From: Parabacteroides merdae ATCC 43184
GTDB taxonomy: Bacteria; Bacteroidota; Bacteroidia; Bacteroidales; Tannerellaceae
Assembly: GCF_025151215.1 (NCBI RefSeq)
Contig: NZ_CP102286.1
Coordinates: forward strand, 1,364,001 to 1,428,000
Reading direction: 5' to 3'
Length of the DNA stretch: 64,000 nt
Shown here: positions 54,392-62,886 of the stretch, piece by piece
How the letters are laid out: the number at the start of each line of letters is the position of its first letter
How positions within the stretch are numbered: the first letter of the stretch is position 1
Notes under the pieces: model-generated
What the model saw: only the letters and a program-made list of their open reading frames with translations
The model's database searches: none
What the model was told of the DNA's origin: nothing
Made by a program: the position numbers and the translations under genes

Positions 54392-54487
54392 AGTTGAAAG
54401 TTGAGAGTTGAAAGTTGAGAGTTAATAAGGAGAGCTAAAAACGGGCTGCTTACGCAACTTTCAACTCTCAACTTTCAACTTTCAACT
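54392..54487. repeat. Heptamer-based inverted repeat between moxR and the DUF58 gene
   Basis: Tandem units of AGTTGAA/AGTTGAG at 54392-54423 pair with the inverse at 54456-54487 (29 of 32 positions). Confidence 0.75.
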
Positions 54488-54489
54488 AT

Positions 54490-55485
54490 TTAAGGGACTT
54501 CGACTTTGTTCAGGATTTCGCTGATCACCTCTTCGGAGGTCAGATTATTGGCTTCCGCTTCGTAGCTCAAACCGATACGGTGACGCATCACGTCGTGGCA
54601 TACGGCACGGATATCTTCGGGGATCACATATCCTCTGCGTTTGATAAAGGCATACGCACGGGCAGCCAGCGCCAAACTGATGGACGCACGCGGAGAGGCT
54701 CCGAAGGAGATCATGTTAGCCAGGTTTGCCAAACCATGTTCCTGCGGGAAGCGGGTAGCAAACACAATGTCTACGATATAGCGTTCGATCTTTTCGTCCA
54801 GATAAACCTCACGGACAACCTTACGGGCTTCGAGGATCTCTTCCTTCGTCAGGATCGGTTTAATGTCCGGCTTCACTCCGGAGATATTCTGACGGATAAT
54901 CAACTTTTCTTCTTCTTTCTTCGGATAGTTGATGATGACCTTCAGCATGAAACGGTCTACCTGTGCTTCAGGCAGCGGATAGGTTCCTTCCTGCTCGATC
55001 GGGTTCTGGGTCGCCATTACCAAGAAAGGAGACGGTAATCTGTATGTATTTTCGCTGATTGTCACCTGGCGTTCCTGCATTGCTTCCAGAAGGGCACTCT
55101 GCACCTTTGCCGGAGCACGGTTGATTTCATCCGCCAATACAAAATTAGCGAAGACTGGACCTTGTTTGACTTGGAATTCTTCGCTTTTCTGACTATAAAT
55201 CATCGTACCGATCACGTCAGCCGGCAGTAAGTCCGGCGTGAACTGGATACGGCTATACTTCGCATCGATCAATGATGCCAGTGTCTTAATGGCCAATGTC
55301 TTTGCCAATCCCGGCACACCTTCCAGCAGGATATGGCCATCTGAAAGCAGACCGATCAATAATGATTCAACCAAATGTTTCTGTCCAACAATTACCTGGT
55401 CCATACCCATCGTAATCATGTTCACAAACGAACTTTTACTTTCAATTCGCTCGTTCAACTCACGAATGTCTACTGTCTGACTCAT
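54490..55485 (-). CDS. MoxR-family AAA+ ATPase, 331 aa
   Basis: Walker A GVPGLAKT, Walker [11 protein letters not shown], sensor 1 [24 protein letters not shown] and sensor 2 [16 protein letters not shown] are all present. MoxR proteins act with VWA partners as chaperones that activate or assemble enzyme complexes. First gene of the operon moxR-DUF58-unnamed-batA-batB-batC-batD-batE. A candidate TAATTTTG -7 motif lies at 55540-55547. Confidence 0.95.
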   Translation of the reverse strand: MSQTVDIRELNERIESKSSFVNMITMGMDQVIVGQKHLVESLLIGLLSDGHILLEGVPGLAKTLAIKTLASLIDAKYSRIQFTPDLLPADVIGTMIYSQKSEEFQVKQGPVFANFVLADEINRAPAKVQSALLEAMQERQVTISENTYRLPSPFLVMATQNPIEQEGTYPLPEAQVDRFMLKVIINYPKKEEEKLIIRQNISGVKPDIKPILTKEEILEARKVVREVYLDEKIERYIVDIVFATRFPQEHGLANLANMISFGASPRASISLALAARAYAFIKRRGYVIPEDIRAVCHDVMRHRIGLSYEAEANNLTSEEVISEILNKVEVP

Positions 55486-55539
55486 AGATTTTTTTCAATT
55501 ATATTGTTACTATTTTTTACTTGCTTTTTTTAAGATGCA

Positions 55540-55547
55540 CAAAATTA
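55540..55547 (-). promoter_or_regulatory. Candidate moxR-bat operon promoter -7 element
   Basis: TAATTTTG on the minus strand fits TAnnTTTG, 55 bp upstream of the moxR start codon. No -33 seen. Confidence 0.45.
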
Positions 55548-55643
55548 GAAATGTTAAATTCGTATTCTGCACTTTCGCAGTTAAATAATACTAACCTGCA
55601 CAGAACTATTTTGTTTTATTTTACTTAAAAGAGAGAGTTTTTA

Positions 55644-56798
55644 TTACAGTTTGCCACTCAGTATCTCAGTCTGGCGGGCAGCGGCTTTTTCAATGGAAGA
55701 ACGATCACGACGGTCGATGCCGTACATTTCCGGTGCAGGCACCTCGATCACAGTGCCGATAGGCACGTTATTCGGGTCCGTTATGACAGCTCTATTATAT
55801 TCATACAGATATACCCAGAACAATTTGCTTCCGTAATATTTCAACGAGATCAGCGTCAGGCGGCTTCCCGGCTCGATCTTGACACGGGCAATGACTTTAG
55901 GCGAAACGGCTTCGGGTTCAACTACCGGATTTTCCACCGTTGTTTCACCCACAGTCTGGGAGGAATCTTCATTGGCAAAAACGATTGTCGTATCCGGAAC
56001 GGCTTCGGTCGCAACAGTCTCTCCTTTGGGAAAGACCGTATCAATCCTCAAGGGCTCTTTTTCCTTTTCGAAAAAGTACGTGCGATTCAGGTAAAGCCCG
56101 ATATTGAATAGCATAAGAAGGAATACAAACATAGAAACAACGGCAATCCGCTTCGTGCGGGGCTTCTTTCTTTCCGCATCCGGACCAGTTTCTACCTCTT
56201 CGATCGGACTGTCAGGTCCGGAACTATCTGAACGTTCGTCCACAACCGGTTCAAGGGTATCCATCCCTTCATCTTCGGGCTGCCCGGCAGGTTCTTCTTC
56301 TGAAAAGACAACCGGGTCTTCTTCCGGAGGAACAGCAGATCCCTCTTCCGAGAAGACAACAGGTTCTTCTTCGGGAAGATGTTTCTCTTCCGGTATCATC
56401 TCCTCAATCGATTCGTCTTCCGTCTCTTTTATGTCCGGTTCGTCCAACACGACATCCATATCGGTAAAATCGACATTCTCCCGCAGTTCGGTCGTTTCAA
56501 AAAAAGAGAACGGTTTATTAACAAGCTCCCGCAGTTCCTTGTCCGGCAGGAAGGAAAACTTGTAATGTTCCGGGATTACAAAACGTTCACCCGTATTCAC
56601 ATGAATGCTTTCACGCTTCTCCACCGGAATGATCTTAAAAGTACCGAGCCCTTTGACCTTTACCAGTTTATCCGTATAGACACCTTCCGACACGACCGCT
56701 ATGAATTCTCTCAAAAAGCGCTCGGAACTATTCTTGTCCTTACCTGTATATTCGGCCAACAGACCGGCCAGATCCTGTATCGCCAGCCGGTTATTCAT
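55644..56798 (-). CDS. HU-domain / acidic linker / TM / LysM-like membrane protein, 384 aa
   Basis: Residues 1-~95 resemble an HU/IHF fold (AIQDLAGLLAEYTGKDKNSSERFLREF, then VKVKGLGTFKIIPVEKRESIHVNTGERF). A long acidic linker (~115-215) repeats (S/P)EE(E/D)PVVFSEE. One TM helix follows (~222-242, IAVVSMFVFLLMLFNIGLYL), then an external segment with a LysM-like ending (~310-365: VKIEPGSRLTLISLKYYGSKLFWVYLYEYN..IPIGTVIEVP). The HU half would be cytoplasmic and the LysM-like half periplasmic. Its start overlaps the stop of the classical HU gene by 8 bp, implying coupling. Function unknown. Confidence 0.85.
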   Translation of the reverse strand: MNNRLAIQDLAGLLAEYTGKDKNSSERFLREFIAVVSEGVYTDKLVKVKGLGTFKIIPVEKRESIHVNTGERFVIPEHYKFSFLPDKELRELVNKPFSFFETTELRENVDFTDMDVVLDEPDIKETEDESIEEMIPEEKHLPEEEPVVFSEEGSAVPPEEDPVVFSEEEPAGQPEDEGMDTLEPVVDERSDSSGPDSPIEEVETGPDAERKKPRTKRIAVVSMFVFLLMLFNIGLYLNRTYFFEKEKEPLRIDTVFPKGETVATEAVPDTTIVFANEDSSQTVGETTVENPVVEPEAVSPKVIARVKIEPGSRLTLISLKYYGSKLFWVYLYEYNRAVITDPNNVPIGTVIEVPAPEMYGIDRRDRSSIEKAAARQTEILSGKL

Positions 56799-57081
56799 GG
56801 TCGCCTAATTCTTTTAGTTTATTCTTGACGGTCGTTCCGGGTTTGAACACCGGGACAAGTTTGGGAGGAACTAAATACCGTTTTCCGTTTGAAGGATTGA
56901 CAGAGATCCGTTCCGCTTTTTTTTTCACCTCAAACTGACCGAAGCCCTGCAAATATATGGTGTCGTTATCTACCAGACGCGAACTGACGACGGAACTCAG
57001 GACAGAAAGCGTTTCAGCAACTTCCTGCGCAGTCCAACCCATACGGGCGGCAAGTTCAGTAACCAGTTCCTTATTTTTCAT
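56791..57081 (-). CDS. HU-family DNA-binding protein, 96 aa
   Basis: MKNKELVTELAARMGWTAQEV, VQ-like arm region YLQGFGQFEVKKKAERISVNPSNGKRYLVPPKLVPVFKPG and the C-terminal helix are those of HU/IHF. The ATG at 57081 is preferred over 57093. It sits directly before the HU-TM-LysM-like gene with overlap, suggesting a functional pair, possibly as heterodimer subunits of the HU fold. Confidence 0.9.
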   Translation of the reverse strand: MKNKELVTELAARMGWTAQEVAETLSVLSSVVSSRLVDNDTIYLQGFGQFEVKKKAERISVNPSNGKRYLVPPKLVPVFKPGTTVKNKLKELGDHE

Positions 57082-57164
57082 ATCCGCGTCCATTAATAGA
57101 TTATGCAGCTATATTAGTTATTTTTTCGTAAACCGACAAACATCTTTGCAGTTTTTATGTCAAA

Positions 57165-58460
57165 TTAAAGTACGCTTCCATACAGGTCGAAAGCTTGCGC
57201 ATCGTCAATCCACACGTTATAAAACATTCCGGGAATCAACAGCTTCTCTTTAGAAACAAGTATTTCCGGGTCGACCTCCGGCGAGTCGAATTCCGTACGG
57301 CCGACATAGAAATCTTCTTCTTCCCGATCGATCATCACCTTGAATACCTTTCCGATCTTGGAACCGTTCACTTCGGCCGAAATGCCTTCCTGTATACGCA
57401 TCAGATAATCCAAACGGTCTTGTTTGACTTCCGGATCGATATCATCGGTATAATGTTTAAACGAATAGGTCCCTTCCTCATGACTGTAAGCAAAGGCGCC
57501 CATACGTTCGAAACGGGCTTCTTTTACGAATTCGACCAGTTCTTCAAAATCCTGCTCGGTTTCCCCTGGATGGCCGACCATCAAGGTCGTACGCAAATGG
57601 ATGCCGGGTACTTCTTCCCGCATCCGGCGTATCAAGGCATATGTTTCTTCTTTCGTGATGTTACGGCGCATTTTCTTCAACATCGGGTCGCTGATATGCT
57701 GAAGGGCAATATCCATGTATTTGCAAACGTTATCGCGTTCGCTCATCACCCTGAGCAGATCATAAGGGAAATGGGACGGATAACCATAATGCAAGCGGAT
57801 CCATTCCACTCCCGGAATATCGGAGATGCGTTCCACCAGTTCCGGCAACGCATGGCGTTTATACAAATCCAAACCGTAATAAGTCAAATCCTGGGCGATC
57901 ACCTGAAATTCTTTCACACCCTGTTTCACCAGCAGGCGAACCTCTTTCTCGATCTCTTCCATCGGTATGGACTGGTAACGCCCCGTACTGATCGGAATGG
58001 CACAATACGAACAGGTACGGTCACACCCTTCGGCGATCTTCAGGTAGGCGTAATGCCGGGGAGTCGTCAAAACACGGTCGGCAGCCAATTCCCGGTGGTA
58101 GGATTTACCCAAATCGTTCAACAGTTCTTTCCAATTGAACTTTCCATAGAAACGGTCGACTTCCGGCAACTCATTCTCCAAGTCTTTCAGGAACCGTTCG
58201 GAAAGACATCCCATGACAAACAATTTACCGATCTTCCCTTTCTTCTTGGCCTCTCCCAGATCGAGTATCATATTAATCGACTCTTCCTGGGCATCTCCGA
58301 TAAAACCGCAGGTATTCACAACAACGATTTCACCATTAATCTTATGGGGGTCATGTTCGACGGTATACCCGTTCGCCACGAACTGGCGCATAAGCTGCTC
58401 CGAATCCACCAGGTTCTTTGAACATCCCAGCGTTATAATATCTACCTTATTTTTCCTCAT
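57165..58460 (-). CDS. rimO: Ribosomal protein S12 methylthiotransferase RimO, 431 aa
   Basis: Radical SAM methylthiotransferase that modifies an Asp of ribosomal protein S12. The N-terminal UPF0004 domain starts with ITLGCSKNLVDSEQ (Cys ligand) and NTCGFIGDAQEESI; radical SAM CDRTCSYC provides the 4Fe-4S Cys triplet, and the TRAM domain ends the protein (FKVMIDREEEDFYVGRTEFDSPEVD). Follows ftsY by 20 bp. Confidence 0.95.
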   Translation of the reverse strand: MRKNKVDIITLGCSKNLVDSEQLMRQFVANGYTVEHDPHKINGEIVVVNTCGFIGDAQEESINMILDLGEAKKKGKIGKLFVMGCLSERFLKDLENELPEVDRFYGKFNWKELLNDLGKSYHRELAADRVLTTPRHYAYLKIAEGCDRTCSYCAIPISTGRYQSIPMEEIEKEVRLLVKQGVKEFQVIAQDLTYYGLDLYKRHALPELVERISDIPGVEWIRLHYGYPSHFPYDLLRVMSERDNVCKYMDIALQHISDPMLKKMRRNITKEETYALIRRMREEVPGIHLRTTLMVGHPGETEQDFEELVEFVKEARFERMGAFAYSHEEGTYSFKHYTDDIDPEVKQDRLDYLMRIQEGISAEVNGSKIGKVFKVMIDREEEDFYVGRTEFDSPEVDPEILVSKEKLLIPGMFYNVWIDDAQAFDLYGSVL

Positions 58461-58480
58461 ATATTATGGTACAACTCCCT

Positions 58481-59434
58481 TTATTCTCCGAAAAGGGAGT
58501 TTACAAATTCTTTTCTATTGAAAACCTGGAGATCCTCCATTCCTTCTCCCAAGCCAATGTACTTGACAGGGATACGGAAATGATCCGAAATACCGATCAC
58601 GACGCCACCTTTGGCCGTTCCGTCCAATTTGGTAACCGCCAAAGCATTCACCTCGGTTGCAGCCGTAAACTGCTTGGCTTGTTCAAATGCGTTTTGTCCG
58701 GTAGAACCGTCCAATACCAACAAGACTTCGTGCGGTGCATCGGGAACCACTTTCTTCATCACATTCTTGATCTTGGTCAGCTCGTTCATCAGATTGATCT
58801 TGTTATGCAGGCGACCGGCGGTATCGATAATCACCACATCCGCCCCGTTCGCCTTTGCCGAACTCAACGTGTCAAATGCCACTGAAGCAGGATCAGAACC
58901 CATCTTCTGCTTCACGATAGGCACTCCTACCCGTTCGCTCCAAATCACCAATTGCTCTACAGCTGCGGCGCGGAACGTATCGGCTGCTCCCAAATACACA
59001 TTTTTACCGGCCTTCTTGAACTGATAAGCCAGTTTGCCGATCGTGGTCGTCTTGCCTACCCCGTTCACGCCTACGACCATAATGACATACGGCTTCTTGT
59101 CTTCCGGAACCGTAAACGACTCCAGGTCTTCCGTATGATTTTCTGTAAGCAGGGAAGCGATCTCTTCACGCAGGATCGCAGTCAGCTCACTGGTCGTCAC
59201 ATATTTGTCTCTGGCTACGCGGTCTTCGATACGGGATATGATTTTCAGTGTAGTATCTACTCCGACATCGGAAGTAATCAGTACTTCTTCCAGATTGTCC
59301 AGCACTTCGTCGTCCACCTTGCTTTTACCGGCAATGGCTCTGGTAATCTTAGAAAATACATTTTCTTTTGTCTTAGATAACCCCTTGTCCAGAGTTTCCT
59401 TTTTTTCCTTACTGAAAAAGCTAAAAATACCCAT
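58481..59434 (-). CDS. ftsY: Signal recognition particle receptor FtsY, 317 aa
   Basis: SRP GTPase with a short N-terminus (no long acidic A domain). G1 VGVNGVGKTTTIGKLA, the DTAGRLHNK G3 motif and TKLDGTAKGGV (G4), with the C-terminal GLGEGMEDLQVFNRKEFVNSLF. Targets ribosomes to the membrane translocon. First gene of ftsY-rimO-HU-HU/LysM. Confidence 0.96.
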   Translation of the reverse strand: MGIFSFFSKEKKETLDKGLSKTKENVFSKITRAIAGKSKVDDEVLDNLEEVLITSDVGVDTTLKIISRIEDRVARDKYVTTSELTAILREEIASLLTENHTEDLESFTVPEDKKPYVIMVVGVNGVGKTTTIGKLAYQFKKAGKNVYLGAADTFRAAAVEQLVIWSERVGVPIVKQKMGSDPASVAFDTLSSAKANGADVVIIDTAGRLHNKINLMNELTKIKNVMKKVVPDAPHEVLLVLDGSTGQNAFEQAKQFTAATEVNALAVTKLDGTAKGGVVIGISDHFRIPVKYIGLGEGMEDLQVFNRKEFVNSLFGE

Positions 59435-59490
59435 ACCTTAATTATTGCTTAATTATTTCTTTTCTGAATGAGTGCGCTAAATTACTAAAT

Positions 59491-59583
59491 AATTGACAAT
59501 TGACAATTGACAATCGACAATTTTATTTGCACAACCTGATTTACAATCCAGACATTCCTCTTCTTTATTAATTGTCAATTGAT
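59491..59583. repeat. Heptamer repeat and inverse copy between ftsY and nspC
   Basis: ATTGACA units in tandem (59491-59522, four copies with one C variant) and the inverse AATTGTCAATTGA at 59570-59582. Confidence 0.7.
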
Positions 59584-60723
59584 TCAGTCCATTCTTCCCT
59601 TGTAATCTTCGTAGCCGAACTCCTTGTACATCACGAGCCGGTCCTCCTTGCTCCACAAAGCCAAGGATGGATGCGGGATTCCGTTGAACATGGTCGTTTT
59701 GACAATGGTATAATGGATCATATCTTCGAATATCAATTTATCACCCACTTTCAAGGGTTGCTCGAAAAACCAATCGCCCATATAGTCACCACTCAGACAG
59801 CTGTTTCCTCCGATACGATAAACAGGCTTTCCTTCTTCCGGCTCTATAGCCCCGCGAATCACCGGTTTATAGGGCATCTCTAGACAATCCGGCATATGGC
59901 AAGTGAAAGAGGCATCTATGATCGCGGTCTTGATACCATGATTCTCCACGATATCCACCACCGTCGTCAGCAGAAATCCGGTTTGCCACGCAAATGCGCT
60001 TCCCGGCTCCATGATGATTTCGAGGTTCGGATATTTGGCCTTGAACGCCTGCAACAGCCCGATCAGATGTTCCGTATCATAGCCTTTTCGTGTCATCAGA
60101 TGCCCGCCTCCCATATTCAACCATTTGATATGCGGCAGGAAACGGCCGAAACGCTTTTCTACTTCTCCCAACGTCTTTTCCAGATCATACGAACTCGATT
60201 CGCAAAGCGTATGAAAATGCAAGCCCTCGACACCGTCGGGCAACAGACCATCCAAAAGGTCGCTAACCACTCCCATCCGGGAGCCCGGAGCGCAAGGATT
60301 ATACAAATCCGTTTCGACATCCGAATATTCAGGATTGATGCGCAGACCGCACGATACCCGGTTTCCGTCCGCCTGCACCATCGGATAGAAACGTTCGAAT
60401 TGCGTAAGCGAATTGAACGTCACATGACTACTGTATCTTAAAATCTCCGGGAAATCCGCTTCCGTATATGCCGGCGAATAGGTATGTGCCCGGCTACCCA
60501 TCTCTTCAAAAGCCAGCCTGGCCTCAAACTTCGAACTTGCTGTCGAATACGGAATATATTCACGCACGATCGGAAATGCTTTCCACATCGCAAACGCCTT
60601 AAAAGCCAGGATTACATTAACTCCCGCCCTCTCCTTCACGCTCTTGATCAGTGACAAATTACGGCGGAGCAACTCTTCTTCCATCACATAACAGGGAGAT
60701 GGTATCATATTGAAGTCTATCAT
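59584..60723 (-). CDS. nspC: Carboxynorspermidine decarboxylase, 379 aa
   Basis: Fold-III PLP decarboxylase; the PLP-Lys is in VILAFKAFAMWK (~41). The HTLCESS, GGGHLMTRKGYD and EPGSAFAW segments bind PLP-phosphate and substrate, and GNSCLSGDYMGDWFF has the catalytic Cys-Asp. It converts carboxy(nor)spermidine to (nor)spermidine, the alternative spermidine route of Bacteroidales. The start MIDFNMIPSPCYVMEEELL at 60723 is chosen because a promoter (60755-60784) lies upstream of it and within the longer frame. Confidence 0.93.
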   Translation of the reverse strand: MIDFNMIPSPCYVMEEELLRRNLSLIKSVKERAGVNVILAFKAFAMWKAFPIVREYIPYSTASSKFEARLAFEEMGSRAHTYSPAYTEADFPEILRYSSHVTFNSLTQFERFYPMVQADGNRVSCGLRINPEYSDVETDLYNPCAPGSRMGVVSDLLDGLLPDGVEGLHFHTLCESSSYDLEKTLGEVEKRFGRFLPHIKWLNMGGGHLMTRKGYDTEHLIGLLQAFKAKYPNLEIIMEPGSAFAWQTGFLLTTVVDIVENHGIKTAIIDASFTCHMPDCLEMPYKPVIRGAIEPEEGKPVYRIGGNSCLSGDYMGDWFFEQPLKVGDKLIFEDMIHYTIVKTTMFNGIPHPSLALWSKEDRLVMYKEFGYEDYKGRMD

Positions 60724-60754
60724 CCGGTAAGTATTTTTCTTTGATTCTGTCGGG

Positions 60755-60784
60755 CAAAGATACATAATAAAAAGCGAAAAACAA
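60755..60784 (-). promoter_or_regulatory. nspC promoter
   Basis: On the minus strand -33 TTG (60782-60784), a 19-bp spacer and -7 TATCTTTG (60755-60762). It supports the start at 60723. Confidence 0.7.
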
Positions 60785-60947
60785 GAACAGGGCTTATCGC
60801 CTCCCTTCTTCTTATCGTACTTTTTCCTAAAGATCCGTTAGTCCAAATCAAAACACACAGGCATGAAAATGAAATCCTCCACAACACCGGAAGCAAGAAG
60901 CCCTTTTTTCCTCATTAACAATTATTACCATAAGACACGTACCCTTA

Positions 60948-60971
60948 TCTACTAAAATAAAGTAGATTTGC
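60948..60971 (+). promoter_or_regulatory. blaI-like promoter with overlapping dyad operator
   Basis: The -7 motif TAGATTTG (60964-60971) is overlapped by a perfect dyad TCTACT-N8-AGTAGA (60948-60967). BlaI/MecI operators contain TACTACA-type half-sites, so this is a candidate autoregulatory operator. Confidence 0.5.
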
Positions 60972-61011
60972 GAAAAGATAGTAATCTGAAATTCAAAAAA
61001 ACAACAAGACA

Positions 61012-61371
61012 ATGGAAAGACTGACTGCACAAGAAGAAAGCGTAATGTTGTATATCTGGAAATTAGGATCATGTTTCATCCGTGACATACTGAACGAAAT
61101 GCCCGATCCGAAACCGCCCTACACCAGCGTGGCATCGGTGGTCCGGAACCTTGAAAAAAAGAAGTACGTCACCCCGAAGAAATTCGGAACGATTACACTC
61201 TTTTCTCCACGTGTGAAAGAAGCGGAATACAAGCGTACTTTCATGTCGAATGTCGTACAAAATTATTTCACCGGTTCTTATAAAGAAATGGTTTCCTTCT
61301 TTGTCCGCGATCGTAAATTATCCAAAAGCGATTTGCAGGACTTGATGGATCAGATCGAAAAGGAAGAATAA
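61012..61371 (+). CDS. BlaI/MecI/CopY-family transcriptional repressor, 119 aa
   Basis: Winged-helix repressor with MERLTAQEESVMLYIWKLGSCFIRDILNEMPDPKPPYTSVASVVRNLEKKKYV at the N-terminus (helix-turn-helix) and a C-terminal dimerisation segment. It precedes the M56-type peptidase by 20 bp; in the BlaR1-BlaI scheme the peptidase signals cleavage of the repressor. No beta-lactamase gene is adjacent, so the regulated response is unknown. Confidence 0.92.
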   Translation: MERLTAQEESVMLYIWKLGSCFIRDILNEMPDPKPPYTSVASVVRNLEKKKYVTPKKFGTITLFSPRVKEAEYKRTFMSNVVQNYFTGSYKEMVSFFVRDRKLSKSDLQDLMDQIEKEE

Positions 61372-61391
61372 TCAATTATAAAGATATCAAT

Positions 61392-62711
61392 ATGATAACT
61401 CCGATACTAATCTATTTTCTAAAGGTAAATCTGGCGTTGGCATTTTTATATATCTGTTATCGCCTATTATTCCGTGACGATACGTTCTTCAGGTTACGCA
61501 GAGGGGTGTTATTGTCGATTTACCTGATCGCATTCCTTTACCCTTTACCGGATTTAAGCGGCTGGTTATCCACCCAGACAAGCGTAGCAGGTATAGTCGG
61601 CTACTATTCAGGGTTGCTACCTAAAGAAACAGTCCTGACAGCAAGCAATGAAATAGCCGCCTCCGACTGGAAAGAAACCGGGCTCAAGGTTATGCAAGTT
61701 ATCTGGCTGGCAGGAGCCGGCCTGTTGCTGTCCAGATGTCTGGCGGAGCTGTTCACTGTTTCTCGTTTACACCGGAAATGTAGGAAAATCACTTTGAACG
61801 GCATCGAAGTTTGTATCCTTCCGGAAGCGGAAGCCTCCTACTCCTTTTTCGGCTGGATTTTCATTTCATCCGATCCGCATCAACGGGAAAGGCTTGATGA
61901 CATTTTGATCCATGAACAAACACACGTCCGCCAATGGCATTCGATCGACATGATGGCTGGTGAAATCATCTGTATCGCCTGCTGGTTAAATCCGTTTGCC
62001 TGGTGGCTAAAGAAAGAGATCGGTATAAATCATGAATTTATCGCAGATGAACAAGTCATGCTTGCCGGATTCGACAAAAAAGAATACCAGTACCATCTGA
62101 TCGGAGTAAAACATCCCAATACGGCTATTGCAAATTTATATAACAATTTCAGTGTCTTACCACTTAAAAAGAGAATTACTATGTTAAACAAAAAAAGAAC
62201 GAACAACGCCAGAAAAGTGAAATACCTGGCACTGGTTCCAATGGCCGCAGGCTTGCTATTGCTCAATAATATCGATGCGATGGCACGTGTTTTGAATGAA
62301 AAGGTAGCAGAGGTTATCCAACAGCCGACTGCTCTCGCCACCACTACTGTTTCCAAAATGGAAGCAGCCAATCCGCTTCCACCGGAAAAAGACAAGATTT
62401 ATGACACATGTGATATCATGCCGGAATTTCCGGGCGGGCAAAATGCATTATTGCAGTTTCTTGCTAAAAACATAAAATATCCGACAGAAGCCCAGCAACA
62501 GGGAAAACAGGGAAAAGTAGTCGTCACATTCGTTATCGAAAAAGACGGAAGCATCACAAACGCCAAAGTGACACAGGCTTTATATCCCTCATTGGATGAA
62601 GAATCCTTACGGATTGTCAAGTCGATGCCCAAATGGACTCCGGGAAAGATGAAAGACGGAAAAGTCGTCCGCGTACAATATACCGTCCCGTTAACTTACC
62701 GATTGCAGTAG
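61392..62711 (+). CDS. M56 (BlaR1-like) membrane peptidase with C-terminal TonB domain, 439 aa
   Basis: N-terminal TM helices (~5-25, ~35-55, ~98-115) and the zinc site HEQTH (~176), then NHEFIADEQVM as the downstream Glu motif. The second half contains a TM (~280-297, LALVPMAAGLLLL) and ends in a TonB-type domain (~345-439: PEFPGGQNALLQFLAKNIKYPTEAQQQG.. VTFVIEKDGSI..VPLTYRLQ). A typical Bacteroidetes sensor-peptidase fused to a TonB C-terminal domain; paired with the BlaI-like repressor. Confidence 0.92.
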   Translation: MITPILIYFLKVNLALAFLYICYRLLFRDDTFFRLRRGVLLSIYLIAFLYPLPDLSGWLSTQTSVAGIVGYYSGLLPKETVLTASNEIAASDWKETGLKVMQVIWLAGAGLLLSRCLAELFTVSRLHRKCRKITLNGIEVCILPEAEASYSFFGWIFISSDPHQRERLDDILIHEQTHVRQWHSIDMMAGEIICIACWLNPFAWWLKKEIGINHEFIADEQVMLAGFDKKEYQYHLIGVKHPNTAIANLYNNFSVLPLKKRITMLNKKRTNNARKVKYLALVPMAAGLLLLNNIDAMARVLNEKVAEVIQQPTALATTTVSKMEAANPLPPEKDKIYDTCDIMPEFPGGQNALLQFLAKNIKYPTEAQQQGKQGKVVVTFVIEKDGSITNAKVTQALYPSLDEESLRIVKSMPKWTPGKMKDGKVVRVQYTVPLTYRLQ

Positions 62712-62749
62712 CCTGACAGTATTTCCCTTTTTGAGCAGGACACAAAAAA

Positions 62750-62800
62750 GGCATGCAATCTTCAAAAATGCTGCCAGGCGATATACGAAGATCACATGCC
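62750..62800. terminator. Possible terminator after the M56-TonB gene
   Basis: GGCATG and CATGCC ends (62750-62755 with 62795-62800) plus an inner ATCTTC/GAAGAT. Between convergent genes; the stem is interrupted. Confidence 0.4.
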
Positions 62801-62886
62801 CCACGCTCCTCTCGAAAAGGGAGATGTTTTTATAAATTACCACGGCTTACCCGCAGAAGAGTAATAGAAAGAATGATACAAAAGTA

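Noticed and set aside
57195..58421. 408-codon frame antisense to rimO
   Set aside because: Same reasoning; rimO is certain and the antisense translation looks random.
59491..59522. Possible CRISPR-like or iteron origin
   Set aside because: The 7-bp unit is too short and recurs with different sequence at other intergenic sites; no replication gene nearby.
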